Shown: one piece after another, positions 1 to 8,353 of the stretch
Position numbering within the stretch: position 1 is the stretch's first letter
How the letters are laid out: every line of letters starts with the position of its first letter
Origin: Pseudomonas tructae
GTDB lineage: Bacteria; Pseudomonadota; Gammaproteobacteria; Pseudomonadales; Pseudomonadaceae
Reading direction: 5' to 3'
Length of the DNA stretch: 64,000 nt
Assembly (NCBI RefSeq): GCF_004214895.1
Contig: NZ_CP035952.1
Coordinates: 4,784,501 to 4,848,500, forward strand
Notes under the pieces: generated by a model
What the model saw: only the letters and a program-made list of their open reading frames with translations
The model's database searches: none
Told to the model about the DNA's origin: nothing
Translations under genes and position numbers: made by a program

Positions 1-1322
1 GCCGAGAGGATCGCCTGGTTGTTCAGGTGGCTGATGACATCACCCGGACGCAGGCCGATCAGCGCCGCCGGACCATCCTGGACTTCCTTGATGACCACGC
101 CGCCCTTGAGCTCAAGGGTTTTCTTCTGCTCTGCAGTCAGATCGGACACCGACACACCCAGACGGTTGCTGCTGCGCTCGACGCCGCCAGTGAGGTTGCT
201 GGCGATTTCGGCGTCGTCATCCGGCAGTGCACCAATGGTGATGTCCAGCGACTGCCGCTTGCCACTACGGATGATGTCCAGCTTGGCCTTGGCACCATCC
301 TTCAGACTGCCAATCAGGTGTGGCAAGTCGGCAGACATGACAATCGGCTGACCGTTCATGCTCAGGATCACGTCACCCACCTGCAAGCCACCCTTGGCCG
401 CCGGGCCGTCTTCCAGAACCTGGGCGACCAGGGCACCGGCCGGTTTATCGAGGCCGAACGATTCAGCCAGGTCCTTGTTGACCTCCTGAATCACCACGCC
501 CAGCCAGCCACGGCTGACCTTGCCGTCTTTTTTCAGTTGGTTGGAAACATCCAGGGCTACGTCGATCGGGATGGCGAACGACAGGCCCATGAAGCCGCCG
601 GAACGGGTGAAGATCTGCGAGTTGATACCCACTACCTCGCCGTTCATGTTGAACAGTGGGCCACCGGAGTTACCCGGGTTGATGGCCACGTCAGTCTGGA
701 TGAACGGTACATAGGTGTCGTTAGGCAAGGTACGGCCCTTGGCACTGACAATGCCTTTGGTCACCGAATGATCGAAGCCGAACGGCGAACCGATAGCCAG
801 CACCCACTCACCTACCTTGAGTTTCTCCGAATCGCCTAGCTTGACGGTCGGCAGGTCCTTGCCTTCGACCTTGAGCAGGGCGACGTCAGTGCGCGGGTCG
901 GTGCCGACCAGTTTGGCCTGCAACTCGCTGCGGTCCGACAGGCGGACGATGATTTCGTCGGCGTCGGCGACCACGTGGTTGTTGGTCAGCACGTAGCCAT
1001 CACTGGAGATGATGAAACCCGAACCCAGCGATTGCGCCTCACGCTGACGATCACCGCGCGGCGAGCGCGGGGTCTGCGGCATATTGCGCTCGAAGAACTC
1101 ACGGAACATCGGCGGCAGGCCTTCGAGGTCGGGCATTTGCCCGGCGGCGTACTTGCGGTCCGGCAGTTTCTGCTTGGTACTGATGTTCACTACAGCAGGC
1201 GAGGCCTGCTCGACCAGGGTGGTGAAATCCGGCAGGGCTTCGGCCTGGGCGGTGAGCACCTGACCGAGCATGAACACGGCGGCGAACATCGATAGGTAGG
1301 TTTTCAAGCGTGGTATTGACAT
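1..1322 (-). CDS. mucD: MucD periplasmic serine endoprotease (DegP/HtrA family), 3' end outside window
   Basis: Periplasmic chaperone-protease that removes misfolded envelope proteins and dampens AlgU activation. The 440 visible residues start at the ATG at 1322 with a signal peptide ending near QAEA. The trypsin-like domain carries the triad His116 (TNNHV), Asp146 (TDVALLK) and Ser219 (GNSGG). PDZ1 follows (GWLGVVIQEV), and PDZ2 is cut by the window edge; family members have about 475 residues. It is the last gene of the algU operon, but 171 bp separate it from mucB and a sigma-70-like promoter lies in that gap, so it can probably be expressed independently. mucC, present between mucB and mucD in P. 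aeruginosa, is absent. Confidence 0.95.
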   Translation of the reverse strand, partial: MSIPRLKTYLSMFAAVFMLGQVLTAQAEALPDFTTLVEQASPAVVNISTKQKLPDRKYAAGQMPDLEGLPPMFREFFERNMPQTPRSPRGDRQREAQSLGSGFIISSDGYVLTNNHVVADADEIIVRLSDRSELQAKLVGTDPRTDVALLKVEGKDLPTVKLGDSEKLKVGEWVLAIGSPFGFDHSVTKGIVSAKGRTLPNDTYVPFIQTDVAINPGNSGGPLFNMNGEVVGINSQIFTRSGGFMGLSFAIPIDVALDVSNQLKKDGKVSRGWLGVVIQEVNKDLAESFGLDKPAGALVAQVLEDGPAAKGGLQVGDVILSMNGQPIVMSADLPHLIGSLKDGAKAKLDIIRSGKRQSLDITIGALPDDDAEIASNLTGGVERSSNRLGVSVSDLTAEQKKTLELKGGVVIKEVQDGPAALIGLRPGDVISHLNNQAILS

Positions 1323-1399
1323 ACGGCTCCCGTCACAACGAGCGTGGTTAGCAGTAGGGACCTGCAGAAGCAGGAAAGGCCAGCCCCCGAAAGGACTGA

Positions 1400-1428
1400 C
1401 CTATAGAAAAAATCTGGAGTTTTTGCAA
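1400..1428 (-). promoter_or_regulatory. Putative sigma-70 promoter of mucD
   Basis: Reading the minus strand, TTGCAA (1428-1423) and TATAGG (1405-1400) are separated by exactly 17 bp, about 80 bp upstream of the mucD start. The rest of the 1323-1493 gap shows only an imperfect palindrome around the TTGCAA. A separate mucD promoter fits the known need to keep MucD made when AlgU is inactive, but this is inference from sequence only. Confidence 0.5.
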
Positions 1429-1493
1429 ATTGCAAAGCTTGCCAATCATGTCAGCCAAGCAATCCTCGCACTGTCAGCTTCATTGCCGGCGTC

Positions 1494-2459
1494 TCATTTC
1501 TTTGCCTGAGCATCCTGGGCGCGCATGGACAGCGCAATGCGTTCGGCGGTGCCGATGGGGATCTCGCCGACTACGGTGACCATCATTTCGCCCCTGGGCG
1601 TGGTCAAGCGCCGCGAGACGGCCACGGTCGGGCCAAGCTGGGTGCGGATGTCAGCTGCAGTACCTTTATCCAGGGCTTCGACGAACACCGAGAAACGCGC
1701 CAGGCCATCGTCGTACATCAAGCTGCTGACGGTGCTCTTGTTCTGCGAGTCCTTGCGCACGGAGCTCGTCACCAACTCGAAACCCGGCGGCAGCCAATCC
1801 GAACGCCAGTCTGTGACTGGTTGTGCTGATTGCGCCGCTACCTGTGAGAGCGACTTGCAGCCAGGGCTGCCCTTGAGGTCGTTATCGTCTGGCGCCTGGG
1901 CAGTATCCAGCCGAGTGAACTGGAAGCGCTCAAGCAAACGCCCCTTGTCATCGAGCATCAGCGATTTGAGCGGCAACCCGGTCTCACGATCCAGGTGCAA
2001 CTCGAAGGCATAACGGTGTTGATCACGCGGGGTCAGGGTGACGATCACCGCTGCGCGGTCTGCCACCCTGGATTTGCCGGCGACCCCGAGGTCGTACCAG
2101 CTCATCAGTTTCAAAGGATCAAGCACTCGCGCCGTAGGCTCCGGCGTATTGGCCACTCCCGCTTCCAGGGCTCCGCTCACGCACTGGGTGCGCCCATCGA
2201 CACGCACGACTTCCTGGGCAGAACCATCGAGCTGCAACAACCGCTCGCTGACTTTGCCGCTCTGGACGCGATGCCAGATGTCGTGGGTGGAGAAGCTACC
2301 GTTACGCTCGTAAACGAAAGTACCCTGATAACTCTGCTGTTGCTCGGCCTGGGCCAGACGCTTGAGCCAGTCACCTGCCTCCGGAGAGGAGTTGGCGGCA
2401 AGGGCCGGCACCGTCAACCAGCTACCCAGCAGCAGCGGTATGAGAGGTAGCGCGCGCAT
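1494..2459 (-). CDS. mucB: MucB (RseB-like) periplasmic regulator of AlgU
   Basis: Periplasmic protein that binds the periplasmic domain of MucA, shields it from AlgW cleavage and senses mislocalised lipids. 321 residues, typical length. It has a signal peptide (PLLLGSWLTVPALA), then the MucB/RseB N-terminal lipoprotein-like fold (about residues 30-190) and the smaller C-terminal domain (about 210-315). It starts 12 bp after mucA in the same operon, so it is translated from the algU transcript. Nothing looks truncated, so the envelope-stress switch appears wild type. Confidence 0.95.
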   Translation of the reverse strand: MRALPLIPLLLGSWLTVPALAANSSPEAGDWLKRLAQAEQQQSYQGTFVYERNGSFSTHDIWHRVQSGKVSERLLQLDGSAQEVVRVDGRTQCVSGALEAGVANTPEPTARVLDPLKLMSWYDLGVAGKSRVADRAAVIVTLTPRDQHRYAFELHLDRETGLPLKSLMLDDKGRLLERFQFTRLDTAQAPDDNDLKGSPGCKSLSQVAAQSAQPVTDWRSDWLPPGFELVTSSVRKDSQNKSTVSSLMYDDGLARFSVFVEALDKGTAADIRTQLGPTVAVSRRLTTPRGEMMVTVVGEIPIGTAERIALSMRAQDAQAKK

Positions 2460-2471
2460 GATCCTCCTTAC

Positions 2472-3062
2472 TTAACGATTTTCCAGGCTGGCTGCACGTG
2501 CGTACGGCAGAGCGCTCTCGGTTCCTTTGAGGGCTGCTTCCTGAGCATGCTGGCGCAGGTAGCCAGGCAGACGCTGGTCGTGCCAGCCGGTTTGCCCTTG
2601 CAGCACGCCATTGGCCATCGGGCCTGGCTGTTCTGCACTTTCACTATAGCCTGCCAATACGGCCGGGCCTTGCGCTTGTGGCAGGCTCAGGCCTTGCTGT
2701 GCCGGTTGCTGGGCGGCCAGCTGGGCACCGCTGATTTCATCCTGGTTGTACAGGCGCACACCGGCCAGCACCGCGACGGTCACCGAAGCGGCGACGGCCA
2801 GGCGGCCAAGGCTGCGCCACGGGCCACGGGAGACCTTGGCGGGTGCGGCTTCGTCGGCCAGCGCTGCGGATACGGCCGATGCGATATCCAGCTGTGGCAG
2901 TACCAATTCCTTGTGCATCGCTGCACGGGCAACCTGGTAACGCGACCAGGTGGCACGGGTTTCAGGGTCGTCGACGGCATTCAATACCCGACGTAACTCC
3001 AGCTCGTCCGCTTCGTTATCCATCACCGCGGACAGCGATTCCTGCAAAGCTTCACGACTCAT
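2472..3062 (-). CDS. mucA: MucA anti-sigma factor for AlgU
   Basis: Inner-membrane anti-sigma factor that sequesters AlgU at the membrane until regulated proteolysis releases it. 196 residues. The N-terminal cytoplasmic RseA-type domain (SAVMDNEADELELRRVL) is followed by one membrane helix near residues 85-105 (LGRLAVAASVTVAVLAGV) and a periplasmic C-terminal domain. The frame is intact to the normal length, so there is no mucA22-type truncation; this strain should not be constitutively mucoid through mucA. It lies 31 bp downstream of algU. Confidence 0.95.
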   Translation of the reverse strand: MSREALQESLSAVMDNEADELELRRVLNAVDDPETRATWSRYQVARAAMHKELVLPQLDIASAVSAALADEAAPAKVSRGPWRSLGRLAVAASVTVAVLAGVRLYNQDEISGAQLAAQQPAQQGLSLPQAQGPAVLAGYSESAEQPGPMANGVLQGQTGWHDQRLPGYLRQHAQEAALKGTESALPYARAASLENR

Positions 3063-3093
3063 GGCGGTTCCTCTCTTGGCTGTCGCCGCTGTC

Positions 3094-3675
3094 TCAGGTT
3101 TCCTGCAACAACGGCTGCAGGGCTTTGTCTATGGCCTCCCGAGCGCGGAAGATTCGAGAGCGCACGGTACCCACCGGACACTGCATGACGCTCGCAATGT
3201 CCTCGTAACTCAGACCATCGAATTCACGTAAAGTTAACGCCGTACGTAAATCTTCTGGCAGTTGCTGGATGGTCCGATGGACGGTGCCTTCGATCTCATC
3301 TCGCAACAACGCGCGCTCGGGGGACTCCAGATCCTTGAGGCCATGATCGCCGTCGTAAAATTCCGCATCCTCGGAACTTACATCGCTGTCCGGTGGCCGC
3401 CGACCGCGGGATACCAGATAGTTCTTTGCCGTGTTGATGGCAATGCGGTACAGCCAGGTATAAAAAGCGCTGTCTCCGCGAAAATTACCAAGCGCGCGGT
3501 AAGCCTTGATGAAAGCTTCCTGCGCAACATCCTGGGCTTCATGGGTGTCGTGAACAAAACGCACGATCAACCCGAGAATCTTGTGCTGATACTTCAGCAC
3601 CAACAGATCGAACGCTCGCCTGTCGCCACGCTGCACGCGCTCGACAAGCTGCTGATCCTCTTCCTGGGTTAGCAT
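3094..3675 (-). CDS. algU: AlgU (AlgT/RpoE) ECF sigma factor
   Basis: Extracytoplasmic-function sigma factor of the RpoE type controlling alginate and envelope-stress genes. 193 residues with region 2 (DVAQEAFIKAYRALGNFRG, TWLYRIAINTAKN) and region 4 (YEDIASVMQCPVGTVRSRIF). It is nearly identical to P. aeruginosa AlgU as I remember it. A GAGGAG ribosome site precedes the ATG. First gene of algU-mucA-mucB-mucD; two AlgU-type promoters upstream indicate autoregulation. nadB is divergent, 433 bp away. Confidence 0.97.
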   Translation of the reverse strand: MLTQEEDQQLVERVQRGDRRAFDLLVLKYQHKILGLIVRFVHDTHEAQDVAQEAFIKAYRALGNFRGDSAFYTWLYRIAINTAKNYLVSRGRRPPDSDVSSEDAEFYDGDHGLKDLESPERALLRDEIEGTVHRTIQQLPEDLRTALTLREFDGLSYEDIASVMQCPVGTVRSRIFRAREAIDKALQPLLQET

Positions 3676-3734
3676 GAATACTCCTCAGTGAACTCGAAGG
3701 AGCGTTGCAAATGCCACCGTTCAGGCTTGCAACC

Positions 3735-3761
3735 ATAGACTCGGGCTTTTCGCAAAAGTTC
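3735..3761 (-). promoter_or_regulatory. AlgU-dependent promoter of algU (proximal)
   Basis: On the minus strand GAACTT (3761-3756), 16 bp, then TCTAT (3739-3735), an excellent match to the sigma-E/AlgU consensus GAACTT-N16/17-TCtgA. It lies about 60 bp upstream of the algU start and closely resembles the autoregulated proximal promoter described for P. aeruginosa algU. Confidence 0.75.
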
Positions 3762-3927
3762 TCCCCTCCAAGCAAGTTTCCTGCGGCCCTTGGTCGGCTC
3801 GCACGAAAAACGCAGCACGGTCACGGCCGGCTGCGTCGATAATCGGGTCTCGAATACGCAAACAGTGCCTCCAACGGGCGCCTGCCGTGCGTCGCCGCGG
3901 CATTTGTGGCGTGCGGGCATCCTTCTA

Positions 3928-3954
3928 TGGATATCCGTGCATCACGGAAAGTTC
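3928..3954 (-). promoter_or_regulatory. Second AlgU-type promoter of algU (distal)
   Basis: On the minus strand GAACTT (3954-3949), 17 bp, TCCA (3931-3928). This gives a distal second sigma-E type promoter about 250 bp upstream of algU. The remaining part of the 3676-4108 divergent gap must also hold the nadB promoter, for which I see only weak candidates (TATAAA near 4013). Confidence 0.55.
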
Positions 3955-4108
3955 CCACAAAAGGCCACCAAGACTGCACAAGCGCCATTGGAAATCAGGG
4001 CCTTGGGGCTGTTATAAAGGCAGCCGGCCCAGATTCACGATAGTTTCACAATGCCATAAGCGCCTGACTATTGTGCCGATCCCCCCCTTCAGATACTAGT
4101 GTCCTGAC

Positions 4109-5725
4109 ATGAGCCAACAATTCCAACATGATGTTCTCGTGATCGGCAGCGGTGCCGCCGGCCTCAGCCTGGCCCTGACCCTCCCCGGCCACCTGCGCAT
4201 CGCCGTGCTCAGCAAGGGCGACCTCGCCAACGGCTCGACGTTCTGGGCCCAGGGCGGCGTGGCCGCGGTGCTGGACGATACCGACACGGTGCAATCCCAC
4301 GTCGAAGACACCCTCAATGCCGGTGGCGGGCTGTGCCATGAAGACGCTGTGCGCTTCACCGTAGAGCATAGCCGTGAGTCGATTCAGTGGCTGATCGACC
4401 AGGGCGTGCCCTTCACCCGCGACGAACACGCCGGCGATGAAGAAAGCGGCTTCGAGTTCCACCTGACCCGCGAAGGCGGCCACAGCCATCGGCGCATCAT
4501 CCACGCCGCCGATGCCACGGGCGCGGCAATATTCACCACCCTGCTGGCCCAAGCGCGGTTGCGGCCCAATATCGAGCTGCTGGAGCAGCGGGTGGCGGTC
4601 GACCTGATCACCGAGCGGCGCCTGGGTCTTGACGGCGATCGCTGCCTGGGCGCTTATGTGCTGGACCGCAACAGCGGCGAAGTCGACACCTTCGGCGCCC
4701 GCTTCACCGTGCTGGCCACCGGTGGCGCGGCCAAAGTCTACTTGTACACCAGTAACCCCGACGGTGCTTGCGGCGATGGCATCGCCATGGCCTGGCGCGC
4801 TGGTTGCCGGGTGGCCAACCTTGAATTCAACCAGTTCCACCCGACCTGCCTGTACCACCCCCAGGCCAAGAGTTTCTTGATTACCGAAGCCCTGCGTGGC
4901 GAAGGCGGCCTGCTCAAGCTGCCCAATGGCGAACGCTTCATGCCGCGTTTCGACCCGCGCGAAGAACTGGCCCCACGCGATATCGTCGCCCGCGCCATCG
5001 ACCATGAGATGAAGCGCCTGGGGGTCGACTGCGTCTACCTGGACATCAGCCACAAACCGGCCGAGTTCGTCAAAAGCCACTTCCCCACCGTTTATGAACG
5101 CTGCCTGACCTTCGGCATCGACATCACCCGCCAGCCGATCCCGGTGGTGCCAGCCGCTCACTACACCTGCGGCGGGGTGATGGTCGACGAGCAGGGCCTG
5201 ACCGACGTACCGGGCCTGTATGCCATTGGCGAAACCAGCTTTACCGGCCTGCACGGCGCCAATCGCATGGCCAGCAACTCGCTGCTCGAATGTTTTGTAT
5301 ACGGGCGCTCGGCTGCCAACGACATAGTCGCCCGTCTCGACCAGGTCGAAATGCCCCAGGCGCTGCCCTGTTGGGATGCAAGCCAGGTCACCGACTCTGA
5401 CGAAGACGTGATCATCGCCCACAACTGGGACGAGTTGCGGCGCTTCATGTGGGACTACGTCGGCATTGTGCGCACCAACAAGCGCCTGCAGCGTGCCGAG
5501 CACCGGGTGCGCCTGTTGCTTGACGAAATCGACGAGTTCTACAGTAACTACAAGGTCAGCCGCGACCTGATCGAGTTGCGCAACCTCGCCCAGGTGGCCG
5601 AACTGATGATCCGTTCGGCCATGCAGCGCAAGGAAAGCCGGGGCCTTCACTACACCCTGGATTATCCGAGCATGCTCAGTGAGGCCTGCGACACTATCCT
5701 GCAGCCACCCACCTACGCCGACTGA
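4109..5725 (+). CDS. nadB: L-aspartate oxidase NadB
   Basis: FAD enzyme oxidising L-aspartate to iminoaspartate, the first step of de novo NAD synthesis. 538 residues, family length. The N-terminal dinucleotide-binding motif is [15 protein letters not shown] (about residues 10-24). It has the succinate dehydrogenase/fumarate reductase flavoprotein fold, with the [18 protein letters not shown] signature near residue 385 and a helical C-terminal domain. Its 3' end overlaps the convergent ygfX frame by 32 bp. The divergent arrangement with algU is conserved in Pseudomonas. Confidence 0.97.
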   Translation: MSQQFQHDVLVIGSGAAGLSLALTLPGHLRIAVLSKGDLANGSTFWAQGGVAAVLDDTDTVQSHVEDTLNAGGGLCHEDAVRFTVEHSRESIQWLIDQGVPFTRDEHAGDEESGFEFHLTREGGHSHRRIIHAADATGAAIFTTLLAQARLRPNIELLEQRVAVDLITERRLGLDGDRCLGAYVLDRNSGEVDTFGARFTVLATGGAAKVYLYTSNPDGACGDGIAMAWRAGCRVANLEFNQFHPTCLYHPQAKSFLITEALRGEGGLLKLPNGERFMPRFDPREELAPRDIVARAIDHEMKRLGVDCVYLDISHKPAEFVKSHFPTVYERCLTFGIDITRQPIPVVPAAHYTCGGVMVDEQGLTDVPGLYAIGETSFTGLHGANRMASNSLLECFVYGRSAANDIVARLDQVEMPQALPCWDASQVTDSDEDVIIAHNWDELRRFMWDYVGIVRTNKRLQRAEHRVRLLLDEIDEFYSNYKVSRDLIELRNLAQVAELMIRSAMQRKESRGLHYTLDYPSMLSEACDTILQPPTYAD

Positions 5726-6146
5726 ACTTCAGGCGCACGCGCAGGCGTCGGTGCTGCACCGGCTCCAACGCATCGAAGGCAATGCACTGGCCTTCGCTCA
5801 AACACCCTGCGGGCCGGCGAAAACGCAGCACCACCAAACCTGGCAGGGCCAGGCTGTCGGGTTTCAATCGCACCGGCTGCCAGCCCTGGCCGCGACTGAA
5901 CAACTGCCAACCGAGGGCATCGCGGCGCAGTGCAGTAATGGCATTGGGATGCGTCAGCAGAATACGCCGGGGGATAATCCAGGCGCCGTGCAGCAGGCAC
6001 AGGGCGATGGCCGCCAGGCACAACCACAAGGGCAGTTGCAGCAGGCTCAGGGCCAGCAAGGCCAGCAACTGGCTGGAGAGGTACGCCACCAGCAGGGCCC
6101 TTGAGCCCTGCCAGTGACATTCGAAGCGTTCACTTGGGCTGGACAC
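5694..6146 (-). CDS. YgfX-family membrane protein
   Basis: Small inner-membrane protein of the YgfX (CptA) family. 150 residues: a short cytoplasmic N terminus ([12 protein letters not shown]), two hydrophobic segments (about residues 18-55) forming a hairpin, and a basic beta-rich cytoplasmic tail. It overlaps the upstream sdhE by 17 bp, the usual ygfY-ygfX gene pair. In E. coli the pair was proposed as a toxin-antitoxin module, but SdhE is now established as a flavinylation factor, so a link to SdhE function or membrane assembly is more plausible. Its 3' end runs 32 bp into nadB on the opposite strand. Confidence 0.8.
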   Translation of the reverse strand: MSSPSERFECHWQGSRALLVAYLSSQLLALLALSLLQLPLWLCLAAIALCLLHGAWIIPRRILLTHPNAITALRRDALGWQLFSRGQGWQPVRLKPDSLALPGLVVLRFRRPAGCLSEGQCIAFDALEPVQHRRLRVRLKFSRRRWVAAG

Positions 6147-6384
6147 GGTCCAGAATAATGCGAACCATGCGTTGCAGCTCCGGGTCTTCGGACTCGCTAC
6201 GCTCCATGAACCAGCCGAACATGTCTTGGTCTTCGCAGCTCAACAAGCGCTTGTACAGCTCGCGATCGGCTTCGCTCAGGGTCGGGTAGACCTCCGCGCT
6301 GAACGGGACCAGCAAGACATCGAGCTCGAGCATGCCACGGCGGCTATGCCAAAAGAGCCGGTTGAGTTCAGTTTGTTCGACCAT
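6130..6384 (-). CDS. sdhE: SdhE flavinylation factor for succinate dehydrogenase
   Basis: Cytoplasmic assembly factor promoting covalent FAD attachment to SdhA (and FrdA). 84 residues of the all-helical SdhE/Sdh5 fold with the RRGMLELD motif (residues 15-22) containing the conserved RGxxE, and the DQDMFGWFM segment. First gene of sdhE-ygfX. Divergent from ygfZ, another factor for iron-sulfur enzymes, and next to the flavoenzyme NadB. Confidence 0.9.
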   Translation of the reverse strand: MVEQTELNRLFWHSRRGMLELDVLLVPFSAEVYPTLSEADRELYKRLLSCEDQDMFGWFMERSESEDPELQRMVRIILDRVQPK

Positions 6385-6549
6385 GAAGCCCTCCTAAAAT
6401 AGGCCGCCAGTATACAGAGCCAGCGGCCGAGGGGCACACGACGTTGGTCCGGACATGTGAGCAAATAATGACAGAGGCCCGCGCTCAACTACCTATTTTG
6501 CCAACAGCGCTCTATCATGAGCCCCAGTCTTATCATCTTGCGATCAACC

Positions 6550-7491
6550 ATGGCCGATTCCGCTTTTTTCTGCACCCTTTCCCATGAAGGCGTTCTCGCC
6601 GTACGCGGCTCGGACGCCGGCAAGTTCCTGCAAGGCCAGTTGACCTGCAACATCAGTTACCTCAACGAGCATACCGCCAGCCTCGGCGCCCGTTGCATGG
6701 TCAAGGGCCGCATGCAGTCGAGCTTTCGCATTCTTCCCGAGGGTGATGGCTACCTGTTGGCGATGGCCCACGAACTGCTTGAGCCACAGCTGGCCGATCT
6801 CAAGAAGTACGCGGTGTTCTCCAAGGCCAAGCTGACCGACGACAGCACCGCCTGGGTGCGCCTGGGCTTGCACAACGGCGAAGCAGTCCTGCCGACCCTG
6901 GGCCTGGAAGTGCCAGCGCAACCCGACGCGGTGACCCGTCACAACGGCCTGATCGCCATCGCGGTATCGCCCGCCCGGATCGAGTTGTGGGTACCTGCCG
7001 AGCAGGCCGAAGCGGTACAAACCCAACTGGCCTCCTCGCTGGCCAAAGCCGAGCTCAATGACTGGCTGCTCGGCCAGATTCGCGCTGGCATCGGCCAGGT
7101 CATGGCGCAGACCCGCGAGTTGTTCATCCCGCAGATGATCAACCTGCAGGCCGTCGGCGGCGTGAGTTTCAAGAAAGGTTGCTACACCGGCCAGGAAATC
7201 GTTGCGCGCATGCAATACCTGGGCAAGCTCAAGCGCCGCCAGTACCGCGTGGCCCTGGCCGACGACACGCTGCCTGCGCCGGGCACTGAAGTGTTCTCGC
7301 CGACCCATGGCTCATCCGTGGGTGAAGTAGTGCTGGCCGCCCGCAGCGAACAGGGCTGCGAACTGCTGGCAGTGCTCACCGCCGATGCCGTGGAAGATAA
7401 CAACCTGCATCTGGGCAGCCCCGAAGGCCCGCGCCTGACACTGCTGACACTTCCTTACGAACTGGACCGCGATCGCGAAATCCAGCGCTGA
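6550..7491 (+). CDS. ygfZ: YgfZ tetrahydrofolate-dependent Fe-S cluster maintenance protein
   Basis: Folate-binding protein related to the glycine-cleavage T protein, needed for activity of MiaB and other Fe-S enzymes. 313 residues from the ATG at 6550 (MADSAFF). An in-frame ATG at 6517 would add 11 residues, but neither has a strong ribosome site and homologues start at the second. The family signature KGCYTGQE with its essential Cys is at about residues 215-222. It sits divergent to sdhE-ygfX; together with nadB these suggest a cofactor-maturation cluster. Confidence 0.9.
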   Translation: MADSAFFCTLSHEGVLAVRGSDAGKFLQGQLTCNISYLNEHTASLGARCMVKGRMQSSFRILPEGDGYLLAMAHELLEPQLADLKKYAVFSKAKLTDDSTAWVRLGLHNGEAVLPTLGLEVPAQPDAVTRHNGLIAIAVSPARIELWVPAEQAEAVQTQLASSLAKAELNDWLLGQIRAGIGQVMAQTRELFIPQMINLQAVGGVSFKKGCYTGQEIVARMQYLGKLKRRQYRVALADDTLPAPGTEVFSPTHGSSVGEVVLAARSEQGCELLAVLTADAVEDNNLHLGSPEGPRLTLLTLPYELDRDREIQR

Positions 7492-7546
7492 GCCTGCTTG
7501 CGCCCGGCACGGGTGGGGCACTCTTCAATTGCGGTAGAGAATCACC

Positions 7547-8353
7547 ATGAACAAGATGGCCGAGACGATCCAGGCCCAACTGCTAAGTGCCATCGACAAC
7601 GATGACCTGGTACTGCCGACCTTGCCGGAAGTAGCCCTGAGCATCCGCGAAGCGGCCGAAGACAGTGAGATCAGCGTCAGCGCCCTGAGCAAGGTCATCG
7701 GTCGCGACGCGGCGCTGTCCGCCCGCCTGATCAAGGTGGTCAACAGCCCCTTGCTGCGTGCTGCCAGCGAAGTCACTGACCTGCACACAGCCATCACCCG
7801 CCTGGGCATCAACTACAGCTGCAACCTGGCGATTGGCCTGGTGATCGAGCAGATCTTCCATGCCCGCTCCGATGTCGTCGAGCAGAAGATGCGCGATATC
7901 TGGGCGAAAAGCCTGGAAGTGGCCGGTATCAGCTATGAGCTGTGTCTGAACTTCACCAAGCTCAAGCCCGACCAGGCAGCACTGGCCGGGCTGGTTCACC
8001 AGATTGGCGTACTGCCGGTCCTGTTGTATGCCGAGGAACACAACGAGTTGCTGGCCGATCCGGTCAGCCTGAACTACGTGATCGAGCAGATCCACCCCAA
8101 GCTGGGTGACAAAATCCTGCGCGTCTGGGATTTTCCCGAACAACTGGTGTACCTGCCCGGGCAGATCCAGGACCTGGACCGTCGCACCGAGAGTGTCGAT
8201 TACGTCGATATCGTGCAGATCGCCCAGGTGCTCTGCAGCAACAGCAAGGAACGGCCACTGGCCGCCCTGCCCGCCTACCGCCACCTCGGCCTGCCCACCG
8301 GCACCGAACTGCAGGCCAGCGATCTGCTCAATGCCAAGGCGATGTTCCGCTAG
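7547..8353 (+). CDS. HDOD-domain signalling protein
   Basis: 268 residues, almost wholly one HDOD domain (about residues 15-215; LVLPTLPEVALSIREAAED and ALSKVIGRDAALSARLIKVVNSP). HDOD proteins are HD-related helical regulators, usually lacking metal ligands, linked to c-di-GMP, motility and stress signalling. Here the canonical HD pair is replaced (LAGLVHQIGVLP), as expected for HDOD. The C-terminal 50 residues have no recognisable domain. Its stop overlaps the convergent tctE stop by 4 bp. The partner is unknown. Confidence 0.85.
   Translation: MNKMAETIQAQLLSAIDNDDLVLPTLPEVALSIREAAEDSEISVSALSKVIGRDAALSARLIKVVNSPLLRAASEVTDLHTAITRLGINYSCNLAIGLVIEQIFHARSDVVEQKMRDIWAKSLEVAGISYELCLNFTKLKPDQAALAGLVHQIGVLPVLLYAEEHNELLADPVSLNYVIEQIHPKLGDKILRVWDFPEQLVYLPGQIQDLDRRTESVDYVDIVQIAQVLCSNSKERPLAALPAYRHLGLPTGTELQASDLLNAKAMFR

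Noticed and set aside
1323..1493. Looked for mucC between mucB and mucD
   Set aside because: The gap is only 171 bp and has no suitable frame.
4046..5650. Long open frame on the minus strand (534 codons) across nadB
   Set aside because: It is antisense to an intact nadB, starts without a ribosome site and has no recognisable motif; a product of GC-rich codon bias.
5694..6384. ygfX-sdhE as a toxin-antitoxin pair
   Set aside because: SdhE has the RGxxE flavinylation motif and an established assembly role; the toxin reading is not supported by the sequence.
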